A DNA stretch of 7,064 bases from Gaiellasilicea sp035556515 (GCA_035556515.1 DATMEO010000171.1:1-7064), one strand, 5' to 3'. Counted from the first letter of the stretch, positions 1-7,064 are shown. Program-made: numbers and translations. The notes: generated by a model from the sequence alone, not told the origin.

Positions 1-38
1 AAGACGAAGGTGACGGTGCCGCTCGGGAGGGCAGGCAT
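1..38 (-). CDS. N-terminus of class III adenylate/guanylate cyclase-type protein (truncated by window edge)
   Basis: Read on the - strand, an ATG at 38-36 opens a frame encoding MPALPSGTVTFV before the window ends; the next codon begins TT, so Phe or Leu. The string LPSGTVTF is the typical start of class III nucleotide cyclase domains in actinobacteria, which usually continue with (L/V)FTDIEGST and the first metal-binding Asp. Such proteins make cAMP or cGMP from nucleoside triphosphates, often fused to AAA-ATPase/TPR or LuxR-type regions; none of that is visible here. Codons in this frame are strongly G/C-ending after the first few. No Shine-Dalgarno precedes the ATG, so the transcript may be leaderless. 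Only 12 full codons are seen, so the family call rests on one short motif. The gene is divergent from the DUF255 gene 35 nt away. Confidence 0.6.
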   Translation of the reverse strand, partial: MPALPSGTVTFV

Positions 39-73
39 GCGCGCAGTATGCAAGCGCGTGGCAAGCTCGGGCT
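39..73. promoter_or_regulatory. Short divergent intergenic region, possible shared promoter
   Basis: Only 35 nt separate the ATG of the leftward cyclase-type gene from the GTG of the rightward DUF255 gene. Neither start has a recognisable Shine-Dalgarno. On the - strand CATACT (50-45) sits 6 nt upstream of the ATG, where the -10 box of a leaderless transcript would lie. No convincing -35 is seen for it. For the rightward gene no clear -10 is visible; a promoter could lie inside the cyclase gene. This is a positional inference. Confidence 0.25.
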
Positions 74-1969
<1,896 letters not shown>

Positions 1970-2014
1970 GCGCACGTGAGCGCTGCGGTCGATCCTCCGG
2001 CCACACACCTTGCC

Positions 2015-2021
2015 GAGGAGG
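2015..2021 (+). promoter_or_regulatory. Shine-Dalgarno GAGGAGG fixing the RTX gene start
   Basis: GAGGAGG lies 6 nt upstream of the ATG at 2028. It decides the start against an in-frame TTG at 2010, which would place this site inside the coding region and put extra charged residues (MPRRPI) ahead of the signal peptide. The 58-nt gap after the DUF255 stop (1970-2027) shows no strong hairpin and no clear promoter, so co-transcription with the upstream gene is possible. Confidence 0.8.
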
Positions 2022-2027
2022 CCAATC

Positions 2028-3155
2028 ATGTTCCGCTCGCTCTCGCTCATACCGATTCTCGCACTCATCCTCAATGCGCCGGCCGGGACCGCAGCGGTGC
2101 CTCAGCACCGCTGCCTCGGAGCGACGGCCACGATCGTCGGCACGGAGGGCGAGGACGACCTCGTCGGCACACCGGGGCGCGATGTCATCGTCGGGCTCGG
2201 CGGCAACGACCGGATCGAGGGCGGCGGCGGCTTCGACCGGATCTGCGGCGGCGGCGACCAGGACACGCTCTCGTTCTCGGGCTCGCGCAGCGGTGTGTTC
2301 GCGAGCCTCGCGGTCGGCCTCTCGATCGGGGGCGGGCTGACGGTCTTCACCGGGTTCGAGCATCTTCTCGGCTCCGCGGCCGCCGACGTCCTGCGCGGCG
2401 ACGGCGCTGCCAACATCATCGAGGGCGGCAACGGCGACGACTTCCTCGACGGCGCCGGTGGGAATGACATTGCGAGCTACGAATCCTTCGCCGGCAGGCC
2501 CGGGAGCTCGGGCCCGATCGGCGTCGGCGTCGACCTCGCCCGTGGGTCGGCCCAGGGCGCGGGTTCCGACATCCTTGTGAGCTTCGAGCACGCTCTCGGC
2601 TCGCGCTTCGCGGACGTCCTCTCGGGCAACGATGGGCCGAACGTCCTCCGCGGCGCGGACGCCGACGATTCCCTTCAGGGACGCGGCGGGAACGACGGAC
2701 TCGTGGGCGGTGCGGGTCACGACGGTCTGATGGGCGACGCCGGCGACGACTTCGTCGACGGTGGGCCGGGGCTCGACACGGCCGGCTTCGGCCAAGCTCC
2801 CGCGGGAGTCCGCGTCGACCTCGCCGCAGGGACGGCGACCGGAGAGGGGTCGGACACGCTGATGTCGATCCAGCACATCGGCGGCTCGCCGCACAACGAC
2901 GTGCTGCGCGGAAACGAGGAGACCAACGGCATCAGCGGCCACGGCGGCGATGATGCGATTTCGGGTCTCGCAGGAGACGACTTCCTCTACGGCGAGTCGG
3001 CCGGCGACTTCGTGGGCCTCGCCGGCGACGACACGATCGCCGGCGGCCTCGGCTTCGACCGGGCTGACGGCGGCGGGGGCCGCGACGCCTGCCTCGAGAG
3101 CGAGATCCTGATCGCGTGCGAGCTCGGCTCTCTGGCGCTGTTGACACGGGGGTGA
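2028..3155 (+). CDS. Secreted RTX-type calcium-binding repeat protein
   Basis: From the ATG at 2028 the product is 375 residues. A Sec signal peptide is clear: MFRSLSLIPILALILNAPAG, with likely cleavage after GTAA (residue 23). The mature part is Gly/Asp-rich with hemolysin-type nonapeptides of the GGxGxDxUx kind, such as GLGGNDRIEGGGGFD (56-70), GGNGDDFLDGAGGND (133-147), GRGGNDGLVGGAGHDGLMG (218-236) and GLAGDDTIAGG (330-340). These normally fold into Ca2+-binding parallel beta-rolls. Three 46-residue spacer modules alternate with the RTX tracts (see repeat feature). Four Cys (29, 73, 355, 364) flank the repeat region and could form two disulfides. Classical RTX toxins leave by type I secretion without a Sec signal; here the signal peptide argues for Sec export and no catalytic domain is seen, so a structural, adhesive or Ca-binding extracellular role is inferred. 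It lies between the DUF255 and binding-protein genes with no obvious functional link. Confidence 0.88.
   Translation: MFRSLSLIPILALILNAPAGTAAVPQHRCLGATATIVGTEGEDDLVGTPGRDVIVGLGGNDRIEGGGGFDRICGGGDQDTLSFSGSRSGVFASLAVGLSIGGGLTVFTGFEHLLGSAAADVLRGDGAANIIEGGNGDDFLDGAGGNDIASYESFAGRPGSSGPIGVGVDLARGSAQGAGSDILVSFEHALGSRFADVLSGNDGPNVLRGADADDSLQGRGGNDGLVGGAGHDGLMGDAGDDFVDGGPGLDTAGFGQAPAGVRVDLAAGTATGEGSDTLMSIQHIGGSPHNDVLRGNEETNGISGHGGDDAISGLAGDDFLYGESAGDFVGLAGDDTIAGGLGFDRADGGGGRDACLESEILIACELGSLALLTRG
2292..2942 (+). repeat. Three 46-residue modules within the RTX protein
   Basis: Residues 89-134, 165-210 and 260-305 (2292-2429, 2520-2657, 2805-2942) align without gaps. The shared pattern is GVxVDLAxGxAxGxGSDxL, then F/I, two residues ending in H, GS, a short variable stretch, DVLxG and N/G-rich residues. 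The VDL core is GVFASL in copy 1, GVGVDL in copy 2 and GVRVDL in copy 3, so copy 1 has lost the Asp and the GSD turn. Modules start 76 and 95 residues apart, separated by RTX nonapeptides. This suggests internal duplication of an RTX-plus-spacer unit. Confidence 0.75.
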
Positions 3156-3160
3156 GGGAC

Positions 3161-3197
3161 GGGCGGGTCGGCGCGCGCTGGTCGCGCCGACCCGCCC
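3161..3197 (+). terminator. 15-bp perfect hairpin after the RTX gene
   Basis: GGGCGGGTCGGCGCG (3161-3175) is exactly complementary to CGCGCCGACCCGCCC (3183-3197) around a 7-nt loop CGCTGGT. It begins 5 nt after the TGA at 3153-3155. No T-tract follows, so it would be a U-less terminator of the type predicted in actinobacteria, or a 3'-end stabilising stem-loop. It insulates the RTX gene from the promoter downstream. Confidence 0.7.
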
Positions 3198-3229
3198 CGC
3201 GTTCGCCGCCTAACTTCCCCGGCCGGACG

Positions 3230-3258
3230 TTGTCTAAGTGGATAAGAAGGAGTAATCT
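3230..3258 (+). promoter_or_regulatory. Candidate sigma-70-type promoter for the substrate-binding protein gene
   Basis: TTGTCT (3230-3235) and TAATCT (3253-3258) are separated by exactly 17 nt, matching a -35 of TTGACA type and an actinobacterial TAnnnT -10. Transcription would begin near 3265, giving a leader of about 40 nt. The region 3211-3303 is noticeably AT-richer than its surroundings and follows a strong hairpin, supporting an independent transcription start. An AAGGAG at 3247-3252 within the spacer has no start codon after it and is not a ribosome site. Confidence 0.45.
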
Positions 3259-3303
3259 CGCGCTCCAGCGGGCCTCTTTTCGTCCTATCAAGGGGAGTTT
3301 TCT

Positions 3304-4569
3304 ATGCGTAGGGTCTCACTCGCCGGGCTGGCACTCGTAGGAGCGCTGCTCCTTGCCATCCCGTCGGCCTTTGCCAAGTCGGATGTCGTCACCGCCGACC
3401 CGGGCATCACAGCCAGTTCGATCAAGATCGGCGGCACGTTCCCGCTCACGGGGCCGGCATCGTCGTATGCGCCGATCCCGCAGTCGATGAAGGCGTACTT
3501 CTCGTATATCAACGCTCGGCGGGGCCCCGACGGCAAGCGGGGCATCTACGGCCGTCAGGTGATCTTCAATTACTACGACGACGGCTACAACCCGGTCAAC
3601 TCGGTGCAGCTGCAGCGAAAGCTCGTGCAGGAGGACAAGGTCTTCGCAGTCGTCGGCACGCTCGGCACCGAGGTCAACCAGGCGGTGCAGCCGTTCCTCA
3701 ACTCGGCGAAGGTGCCGCACGTGCTCGTCTCGACGGGCGCCAGCGAGTTCGGCAAGGACTACAGGAAGTACCCGTGGACGATCGGCTGGCAGCCGGACTA
3801 CGTCTCCGAGGGTCGCCTCTACGGGACCGACATTCGCAAGAACCGGCCGAACGCGAAGATCGCGATCCTGTACCAGAACGACAGCTACGGCAAGGACTAC
3901 GTCAACGGCTTCAAGGCCGCCCTCGGTTCGGCCAAGGTGCGGAGCCAGATCATTGCAGAGCAGGCGTACGACCTAGTTGGCGGCACGACGCCCGCCTCGC
4001 AGCTGGTGCGGCTGAAGGCGAGTGGGGCGGACACGCTGATGATCTTCGTCACGCCGACTCCGACCGTCCAGTCGTACGGCGTGCTGCGGGCGATCGCGTG
4101 GAAGCCGGGCACGATCTACGTCAACTCGGTCTCGGCCACGGACACGTTCATGGGCCTGGCGGTTCGCAGTTCCAGCGCAGACCTCGTCAACGGCTCGATC
4201 AGCGCCCAGTACCTGAAGGATCCGGCCTCGCCGGCCTTCGCCAACGACGCGACGGTCAAGCAATACAACACGCTGATGGCGAAGTACAACCCGCGCGGAC
4301 GGGTGACGGACGGGCTCAACTTCTACGGCTTCGCCAAGGCGGACACGTTCGTCCGGGCGATGTACAAGGCCGGGAGGAACCCGACGCGCGCGGGCTTGAT
4401 GAGAGCGCTGCTCTCGCTCAACGAGACCTCGCCGTACCTCCTCGCCGGCTCGAAGCTGAAGACGTCGGCGACGGACCACTTCATCATCTCGCACCAGCGG
4501 CTGATGCGGTACAACAACGGCGCCTGGGCAGGGTCCGGAGCGCTGGTCGACGGGCGGCCGCGCGGCTAG
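3304..4569 (+). CDS. Liv-type ABC transporter substrate-binding protein (Peripla_BP_6 family)
   Basis: The product is 421 residues, the usual size for LivJ/LivK-like binding proteins that capture branched-chain amino acids, short amides, urea or aromatic compounds outside the membrane. A Sec signal peptide is seen (MRRVSLAGLALVGALLLAIP, cleavage after AFA at 24). Family landmarks follow: IKIGGTFPLTGPAS (40-53), YDDGYNPVNSVQLQRKLVQE (91-110), VFAVVGTLGTEVNQAVQP (113-130) and ILYQNDSYGKDYVNGFK (188-204). The substrate cannot be read from these. The ATG at 3304 is set by AAGGGGAG (3290-3297) 6 nt upstream. There is no lipobox Cys, which is unusual for an actinobacterial binding protein. No permease or ATPase genes (LivHMGF) accompany it in the window; they could lie elsewhere. 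A candidate promoter and strong downstream hairpin suggest it may be its own transcription unit. Confidence 0.9.
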   Translation: MRRVSLAGLALVGALLLAIPSAFAKSDVVTADPGITASSIKIGGTFPLTGPASSYAPIPQSMKAYFSYINARRGPDGKRGIYGRQVIFNYYDDGYNPVNSVQLQRKLVQEDKVFAVVGTLGTEVNQAVQPFLNSAKVPHVLVSTGASEFGKDYRKYPWTIGWQPDYVSEGRLYGTDIRKNRPNAKIAILYQNDSYGKDYVNGFKAALGSAKVRSQIIAEQAYDLVGGTTPASQLVRLKASGADTLMIFVTPTPTVQSYGVLRAIAWKPGTIYVNSVSATDTFMGLAVRSSSADLVNGSISAQYLKDPASPAFANDATVKQYNTLMAKYNPRGRVTDGLNFYGFAKADTFVRAMYKAGRNPTRAGLMRALLSLNETSPYLLAGSKLKTSATDHFIISHQRLMRYNNGAWAGSGALVDGRPRG

Positions 4570-4585
4570 CCACCGACCGCACTGT

Positions 4586-4592
4586 GAAAGGA
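4586..4592 (+). promoter_or_regulatory. Shine-Dalgarno GAAAGGA displaced by a hairpin from the acyl-CoA dehydrogenase start
   Basis: GAAAGGA is the only good Shine-Dalgarno match upstream of the ATG at 4627, but it lies 34 nt away. Of that gap, 26 nt (4594-4619) form a perfect hairpin. If folded, the remaining spacer is 1 nt plus 7 nt, a normal 8-nt distance. The closer GGAG (4604-4607) is inside the hairpin and 19 nt from the ATG, so is unlikely to serve. This is inference from spacing only; a leaderless start is the alternative. Confidence 0.4.
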
Positions 4593-4593
4593 T

Positions 4594-4619
4594 CGTGGGG
4601 GCCGGAGACGGCCCCCACG
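4594..4619 (+). terminator. 11-bp perfect hairpin with GAGA tetraloop between binding protein and acyl-CoA dehydrogenase genes
   Basis: CGTGGGGGCCG (4594-4604) pairs exactly with CGGCCCCCACG (4609-4619) around a GAGA loop (4605-4608), a GNRA-type tetraloop. It starts 25 nt after the TAG of the binding protein gene and ends 7 nt before the next ATG. No U-tract follows (GTTCGTTC leads straight into the ATG). It can act as a U-less terminator or attenuator, or as a structured spacer in the ribosome-binding region of the next gene. Confidence 0.65.
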
Positions 4620-4626
4620 TTCGTTC

Positions 4627-5778
4627 ATGGACTTCGAACTCACACCGGAGCAGGAGCTGATCCGCGCGTCGGCCCGCGAGCTGTGCGAACGCGAGCTCGT
4701 CCCGCACGCGCGCGCCTGGGACGAGGCCGAGGAGCTGCCGCGCTCGCTCGTCGGCACGCTCGCCGAGGCAGGCTTCCTCGCCGCCGGCCTGCCGGAAGAG
4801 CTCGGCGGCGGCGGGCTCGACTCGGTCTCCTACTGCCTGCTCTGCGAGGAGCTCGGCAAGGCCGACTCCTCCGTGCGCGGGATCGTCTCGGTCTCGAACG
4901 GGCTCTTCGGCAAGACGGTCGCGAAGTGGGGGACGGACGCGCAGCAGCAGGCGCACCTGCCGGGCCTCGCGAGCGGCGAGGCGCTCGGCTGCTACGCGCT
5001 CACCGAGCCCGGCTGCGGCTCCGATGCGGCTGCGCTCGCGACGCGCGCCGAGCGTGACGGCACCGACTGGGTGCTGACGGGCTCGAAGGTCTTCATCACG
5101 CTCGGCTCGTGGGCTGCCACCGCGATCGTCTTCGCCCGTACGGGCGAAGACGGCCCGAAGGGGATCAGCGCGTTTCTGGTTCCGACCGGCTCGGACGGTT
5201 TCGAGGCGAGGCCGATGAAGGGGAAGCTCGGGCTCCGCGCGCAGGACACGGCAGAGCTCTCGCTCGACGGCGTCCGCGTCCCCGCGGAGGCGATGTTGGG
5301 CGCGGAGGGGGAGGGGTTCACGGTCGCGATGTCCGCGCTCGACAACGGCCGCATCTCGCTCGCCGCGGGCTGTGTCGGGATCGCGCAGGGCTGCCTCGAC
5401 GCCTCCGTCGGCTACGCAAAGGAGCGAGAGGCGTTCCGCAGGCCGATTGCGGCCTTCCAGCTCGTGCAGCAGTTGCTCGCCGAGATGCATGTCGAGACCG
5501 AGGCGGCGCGGCTTCTCACCTGGCGGGCAGCGGCGCTCGCTGACACGGGTCGCCCGTACACGGTCGAGGCGGCGCTCGCGAAGTGGTACGCGAGCGAGGC
5601 GGCGGTGCGCGCCGCGAACGCTGCCGTCCAGGTCCTCGGCGGCTACGGCTACGTCGACGAATACCCTGTGGCGAAATACCTGCGCGACGCACGCGTGACG
5701 ACCCTGTACGAGGGCACGAGCCAGATCCAGACGTTGATCGTCGGCCGCGCCCTCACCGGGTCGAGCGCTTTCACCTAA
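4627..5778 (+). CDS. Acyl-CoA dehydrogenase
   Basis: This 383-residue flavoprotein is full length for the family. It oxidises acyl-CoA to trans-2-enoyl-CoA with FAD, passing electrons to electron-transfer flavoprotein, in the cytoplasm. The N-terminal helical domain starts MDFELTPEQELIRASAREL. The beta domain holds the signature CYALTEPGCGSDA (122-134) and LTGSKVFIT (150-158). The C-terminal domain holds REAFRRPIAAFQ (267-278), the second signature region VLGGYGYVDEYPVAKYLRDA (336-355) and YEGTSQIQ (361-368), in which E362 occupies the catalytic base position of short/medium-chain enzymes. The usual FITNG is FITLG here. The chain length or branched substrate preferred cannot be read reliably. 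The ATG at 4627 fits the family N-terminus exactly, although no Shine-Dalgarno lies at normal distance. It forms an operon with the thiolase 12 nt downstream. Confidence 0.95.
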   Translation: MDFELTPEQELIRASARELCERELVPHARAWDEAEELPRSLVGTLAEAGFLAAGLPEELGGGGLDSVSYCLLCEELGKADSSVRGIVSVSNGLFGKTVAKWGTDAQQQAHLPGLASGEALGCYALTEPGCGSDAAALATRAERDGTDWVLTGSKVFITLGSWAATAIVFARTGEDGPKGISAFLVPTGSDGFEARPMKGKLGLRAQDTAELSLDGVRVPAEAMLGAEGEGFTVAMSALDNGRISLAAGCVGIAQGCLDASVGYAKEREAFRRPIAAFQLVQQLLAEMHVETEAARLLTWRAAALADTGRPYTVEAALAKWYASEAAVRAANAAVQVLGGYGYVDEYPVAKYLRDARVTTLYEGTSQIQTLIVGRALTGSSAFT

Positions 5779-5790
5779 GGAGACCGAGGA

Positions 5791-6951
5791 ATGCCCGAAG
5801 CAGTCATCGTCAGCGCCGTCCGCACGCCGATCGGCCGAGCCGGGAAGGGCTCGCTCATGGACGTCCGCCCGGACGACCTGCTCGCGTTCGCGATCAGAGA
5901 GGCGGTCGAGCAGGCCGACGGCCTCGACCCGAACGACATCGTCGACGTGATGGTCGGCTGCGGCTTCCCGCAGGAGAAGCAGGGCATGAACCTCGCGCGC
6001 CGCGCCGCCCTGCTGGCGGGGCTGCCGAAGCGGGTCCCTGGCACGACGGTCAACCGCTTCTGTGCCTCCTCGCTGCAGACGGCGCGGATGGCGTTCCACG
6101 CGATCAAGGCGGGGGAGGGCGACGTTTACGTCGCCGCGGGGGTCGAGTCGATCTCGCAGGTCGACGGCTATCCGAAGGACTCGGAGGAGCTGCACCCGAA
6201 GCTCGTCGGCGACGGCGCGATCGCAAACGTCTACATCCCGATGGGCCTCACGGCGGAGAACGTCGCCGAGCGCTACGACGTCTCCCGGGACGACATGGAC
6301 CAGTACGCGCAGCGCTCGCAGGAGCGCGCGGTCGCCGCGCAGGAGTCCGGCTTCTTCGAGCGCGAGCTGACGCCGTACACGAAGGAGGACGGGACGGTCG
6401 TCTCGGCAGACGACGGCCCGCGCCCGAGCTCGACCTACGAGAAGCTGCAGGAGCTGCAGCCTGCGTTCGTCCCCGACGGCAAGGTCACGGCAGGGAACTC
6501 CTGCCCGCTCAACGACGGCGCGGCGGCGCTCGTGATCATGTCCGACGAGCGGGCGGCTGAGATCGGCGCGAAGCCGCGGGCGCGGATCATCGCGTCGGCC
6601 GTGACGGGCCTCGACCCGGAGATCATGGGGGTCGGTCCGATCGATGCCGTCAAGGTCGCGCTCGGCCGCGCCGGGATGACGATCGACGACGCCGACGTGA
6701 TGGAGCTGAACGAGGCCTTCGCGGCCCAGGTCCTCCCGGTCTGCCGGGAGCTCGGCGTCGACCCGTTCGGCGAGAAGCTGAACCCGCACGGCGGCGCGAT
6801 CGCGCTCGGCCACCCCTACGGGATGACCGGCGCCCGGATCATGTGCACCCTGCTGAACGACCTCGACACGAGCGACGGCACGATCGGGCTCGAGACGATG
6901 TGCGTCGGCGGCGGACAGGGCATGGCGATGGTCGTCGAGCGGCTCAACTGA
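5791..6951 (+). CDS. Thiolase family acetyl-CoA acyltransferase
   Basis: The product is 386 residues, normal for thiolases. It either cleaves 3-ketoacyl-CoA with CoA to release acetyl-CoA (degradative) or condenses two acetyl-CoA; the neighbouring acyl-CoA dehydrogenase favours the degradative role. All catalytic elements are present: the nucleophile C91 in NRFCASSLQ (88-96), the NEAF motif (307-310), H341 in GHPYGMTGAR (340-349) and the second catalytic Cys C371 in CVGGGQGMAM. The N-terminal EAVIVSAVRTPIGR (3-16) is also typical. No targeting signal is seen, so it acts in the cytoplasm. The start at 5791 is set by AAGGAG (5777-5782), 8 nt upstream, which overlaps the TAA stop of the dehydrogenase (5776-5778), implying translational coupling. 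Exact specificity (thiolase I/II, steroid-type or biosynthetic) is not resolved. Confidence 0.95.
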   Translation: MPEAVIVSAVRTPIGRAGKGSLMDVRPDDLLAFAIREAVEQADGLDPNDIVDVMVGCGFPQEKQGMNLARRAALLAGLPKRVPGTTVNRFCASSLQTARMAFHAIKAGEGDVYVAAGVESISQVDGYPKDSEELHPKLVGDGAIANVYIPMGLTAENVAERYDVSRDDMDQYAQRSQERAVAAQESGFFERELTPYTKEDGTVVSADDGPRPSSTYEKLQELQPAFVPDGKVTAGNSCPLNDGAAALVIMSDERAAEIGAKPRARIIASAVTGLDPEIMGVGPIDAVKVALGRAGMTIDDADVMELNEAFAAQVLPVCRELGVDPFGEKLNPHGGAIALGHPYGMTGARIMCTLLNDLDTSDGTIGLETMCVGGGQGMAMVVERLN

Positions 6952-6963
6952 GCGCGGCGGTGA

Positions 6964-6992
6964 GGACTTAGTTGCTGTCAGCAACTAAGTCC
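6964..6992. terminator. 14-nt-arm palindromic hairpin after the thiolase gene (copy 1 of tandem element)
   Basis: GGACTTAGTTGCTG (6964-6977) and CAGCAACTAAGTCC (6979-6992) are perfect reverse complements around a single T at 6978. As RNA it would form about 13 bp with a GUC loop. It begins 12 nt after the thiolase TGA and has no U-tract. It is symmetric and could terminate transcription from either direction. The central 17 nt (AGTTGCTGTCAGCAACT, 6970-6986) recur exactly in the second hairpin at 7022-7052. Confidence 0.7.
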
Positions 6993-6996
6993 GCCT

Positions 6997-7013
6997 GCGC
7001 GGCTTCGCTGCGC
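6997..7013. repeat. Small GC hairpin and CTGCGCGG direct repeat between the two palindromes
   Basis: GCGCGGC (6997-7003) can pair with GCTGCGC (7007-7013), including one G-U, around a TTC loop, giving a 7-bp stem. CTGCGCGG also occurs twice in direct orientation (6995-7002 and 7008-7015). This is weaker than the flanking hairpins and may be incidental in GC-rich DNA. Confidence 0.35.
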
Positions 7014-7021
7014 GGAACGAA

Positions 7022-7052
7022 GAGGGCAAGTTGCTGTCAGCAACTTGCCCTC
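7022..7052. terminator. 15-nt-arm palindromic hairpin (copy 2 of tandem element)
   Basis: GAGGGCAAGTTGCTG (7022-7036) and CAGCAACTTGCCCTC (7038-7052) are perfect reverse complements around T7037. The inner 17 nt (7029-7045) are identical to those of the hairpin at 6964-6992, while the outer arms differ completely but remain fully paired. Centres are 59 nt apart. No T-tract follows. A bidirectional terminator, a dispersed palindromic repeat, or a protein-binding palindrome are all possible. The last 12 nt of the window show nothing recognisable. Confidence 0.65.
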
Positions 7053-7064
7053 GGCGCGTGAGCG

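Noticed and set aside
2010..2027. TTG at 2010 as an upstream start for the RTX gene
   Set aside because: The Shine-Dalgarno GAGGAGG (2015-2021) would then be inside the gene, and the ATG at 2028 is correctly spaced and gives a clean signal peptide.
1970..2027. CACGTG at 1973-1978 and a weak hairpin near 1987-2002 as a terminator or operator
   Set aside because: CACGTG is a common 6-nt palindrome in GC-rich DNA, and the hairpin has only about five pairs with a wobble, so neither is distinguishable from chance.
3774..5057. A 427-codon + strand frame crossing from the binding protein into the acyl-CoA dehydrogenase gene
   Set aside because: It is out of frame with both genes and has no domain resemblance, so it is a composition-driven shadow.
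3973..6984. A 1003-codon open frame on the - strand spanning the binding protein, dehydrogenase and thiolase genes
   Set aside because: It is antisense to three well-supported genes with intact catalytic motifs. Long antisense frames are expected in high-GC DNA with G/C third positions. The translation is Arg/Val/Asp-rich with no recognisable domain.
6964..7052. A CRISPR array or insertion-sequence end formed by the repeated palindromes
   Set aside because: There are only two copies with unequal outer arms, no regular spacer and repeat architecture, and no transposase or cas gene in the window.

Overview
The window is high-GC DNA with strong G/C bias at third codon positions. It is densely packed with genes, almost all on the + strand. 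The gene types suggest a soil or aquatic actinobacterium: a secreted RTX-type protein with a Cys-containing ATIVGT...ICGG start, short-chain acyl-CoA genes, a Liv-type binding protein and a cyclase of the LPSGTVTF family. A lineage such as Thermoleophilia (Solirubrobacterales/Gaiellales-like) would fit, but that placement is inference; no rRNA or marker gene is present.

Layout. (1) The left edge (1-38, - strand) holds the first 12 codons of a divergent gene. Its start, MPALPSGTVTFV, matches the N-terminus of actinobacterial class III nucleotide cyclase domain proteins. (2) After a 35-nt divergent gap, a complete DUF255/YyaL-type thioredoxin-fold protein follows (74-1969, GTG start). (3) Next comes a Sec-exported calcium-binding RTX-repeat protein (2028-3155), closed by a 15-bp perfect hairpin. 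(4) An AT-richer gap contains a plausible promoter (3230-3258) driving a Liv-type extracellular substrate-binding protein (3304-4569). (5) An 11-bp perfect hairpin with a GAGA loop separates this from an acyl-CoA dehydrogenase (4627-5778). (6) A thiolase follows (5791-6951), tightly coupled to the dehydrogenase: its Shine-Dalgarno overlaps the dehydrogenase stop codon. (7) The last ~110 nt have no gene visible. They hold two strong hairpins sharing an identical 17-nt core, with a weaker hairpin between them.

Function. The dehydrogenase and thiolase are the first and last enzymes of a beta-oxidation round and form a two-gene operon. Hydratase and hydroxyacyl-CoA dehydrogenase are not in the window. 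The binding protein may deliver a branched-chain amino acid or other small substrate whose carbon enters this pathway, but no permease or ATPase genes are visible, so this link is only positional.

No undescribed multi-gene system is evident. The points most worth a second look are non-coding: the tandem covarying hairpins at the right end, the hairpin lying between the only Shine-Dalgarno and the start codon of the acyl-CoA dehydrogenase, and the SD-less divergent start pair at the left edge.
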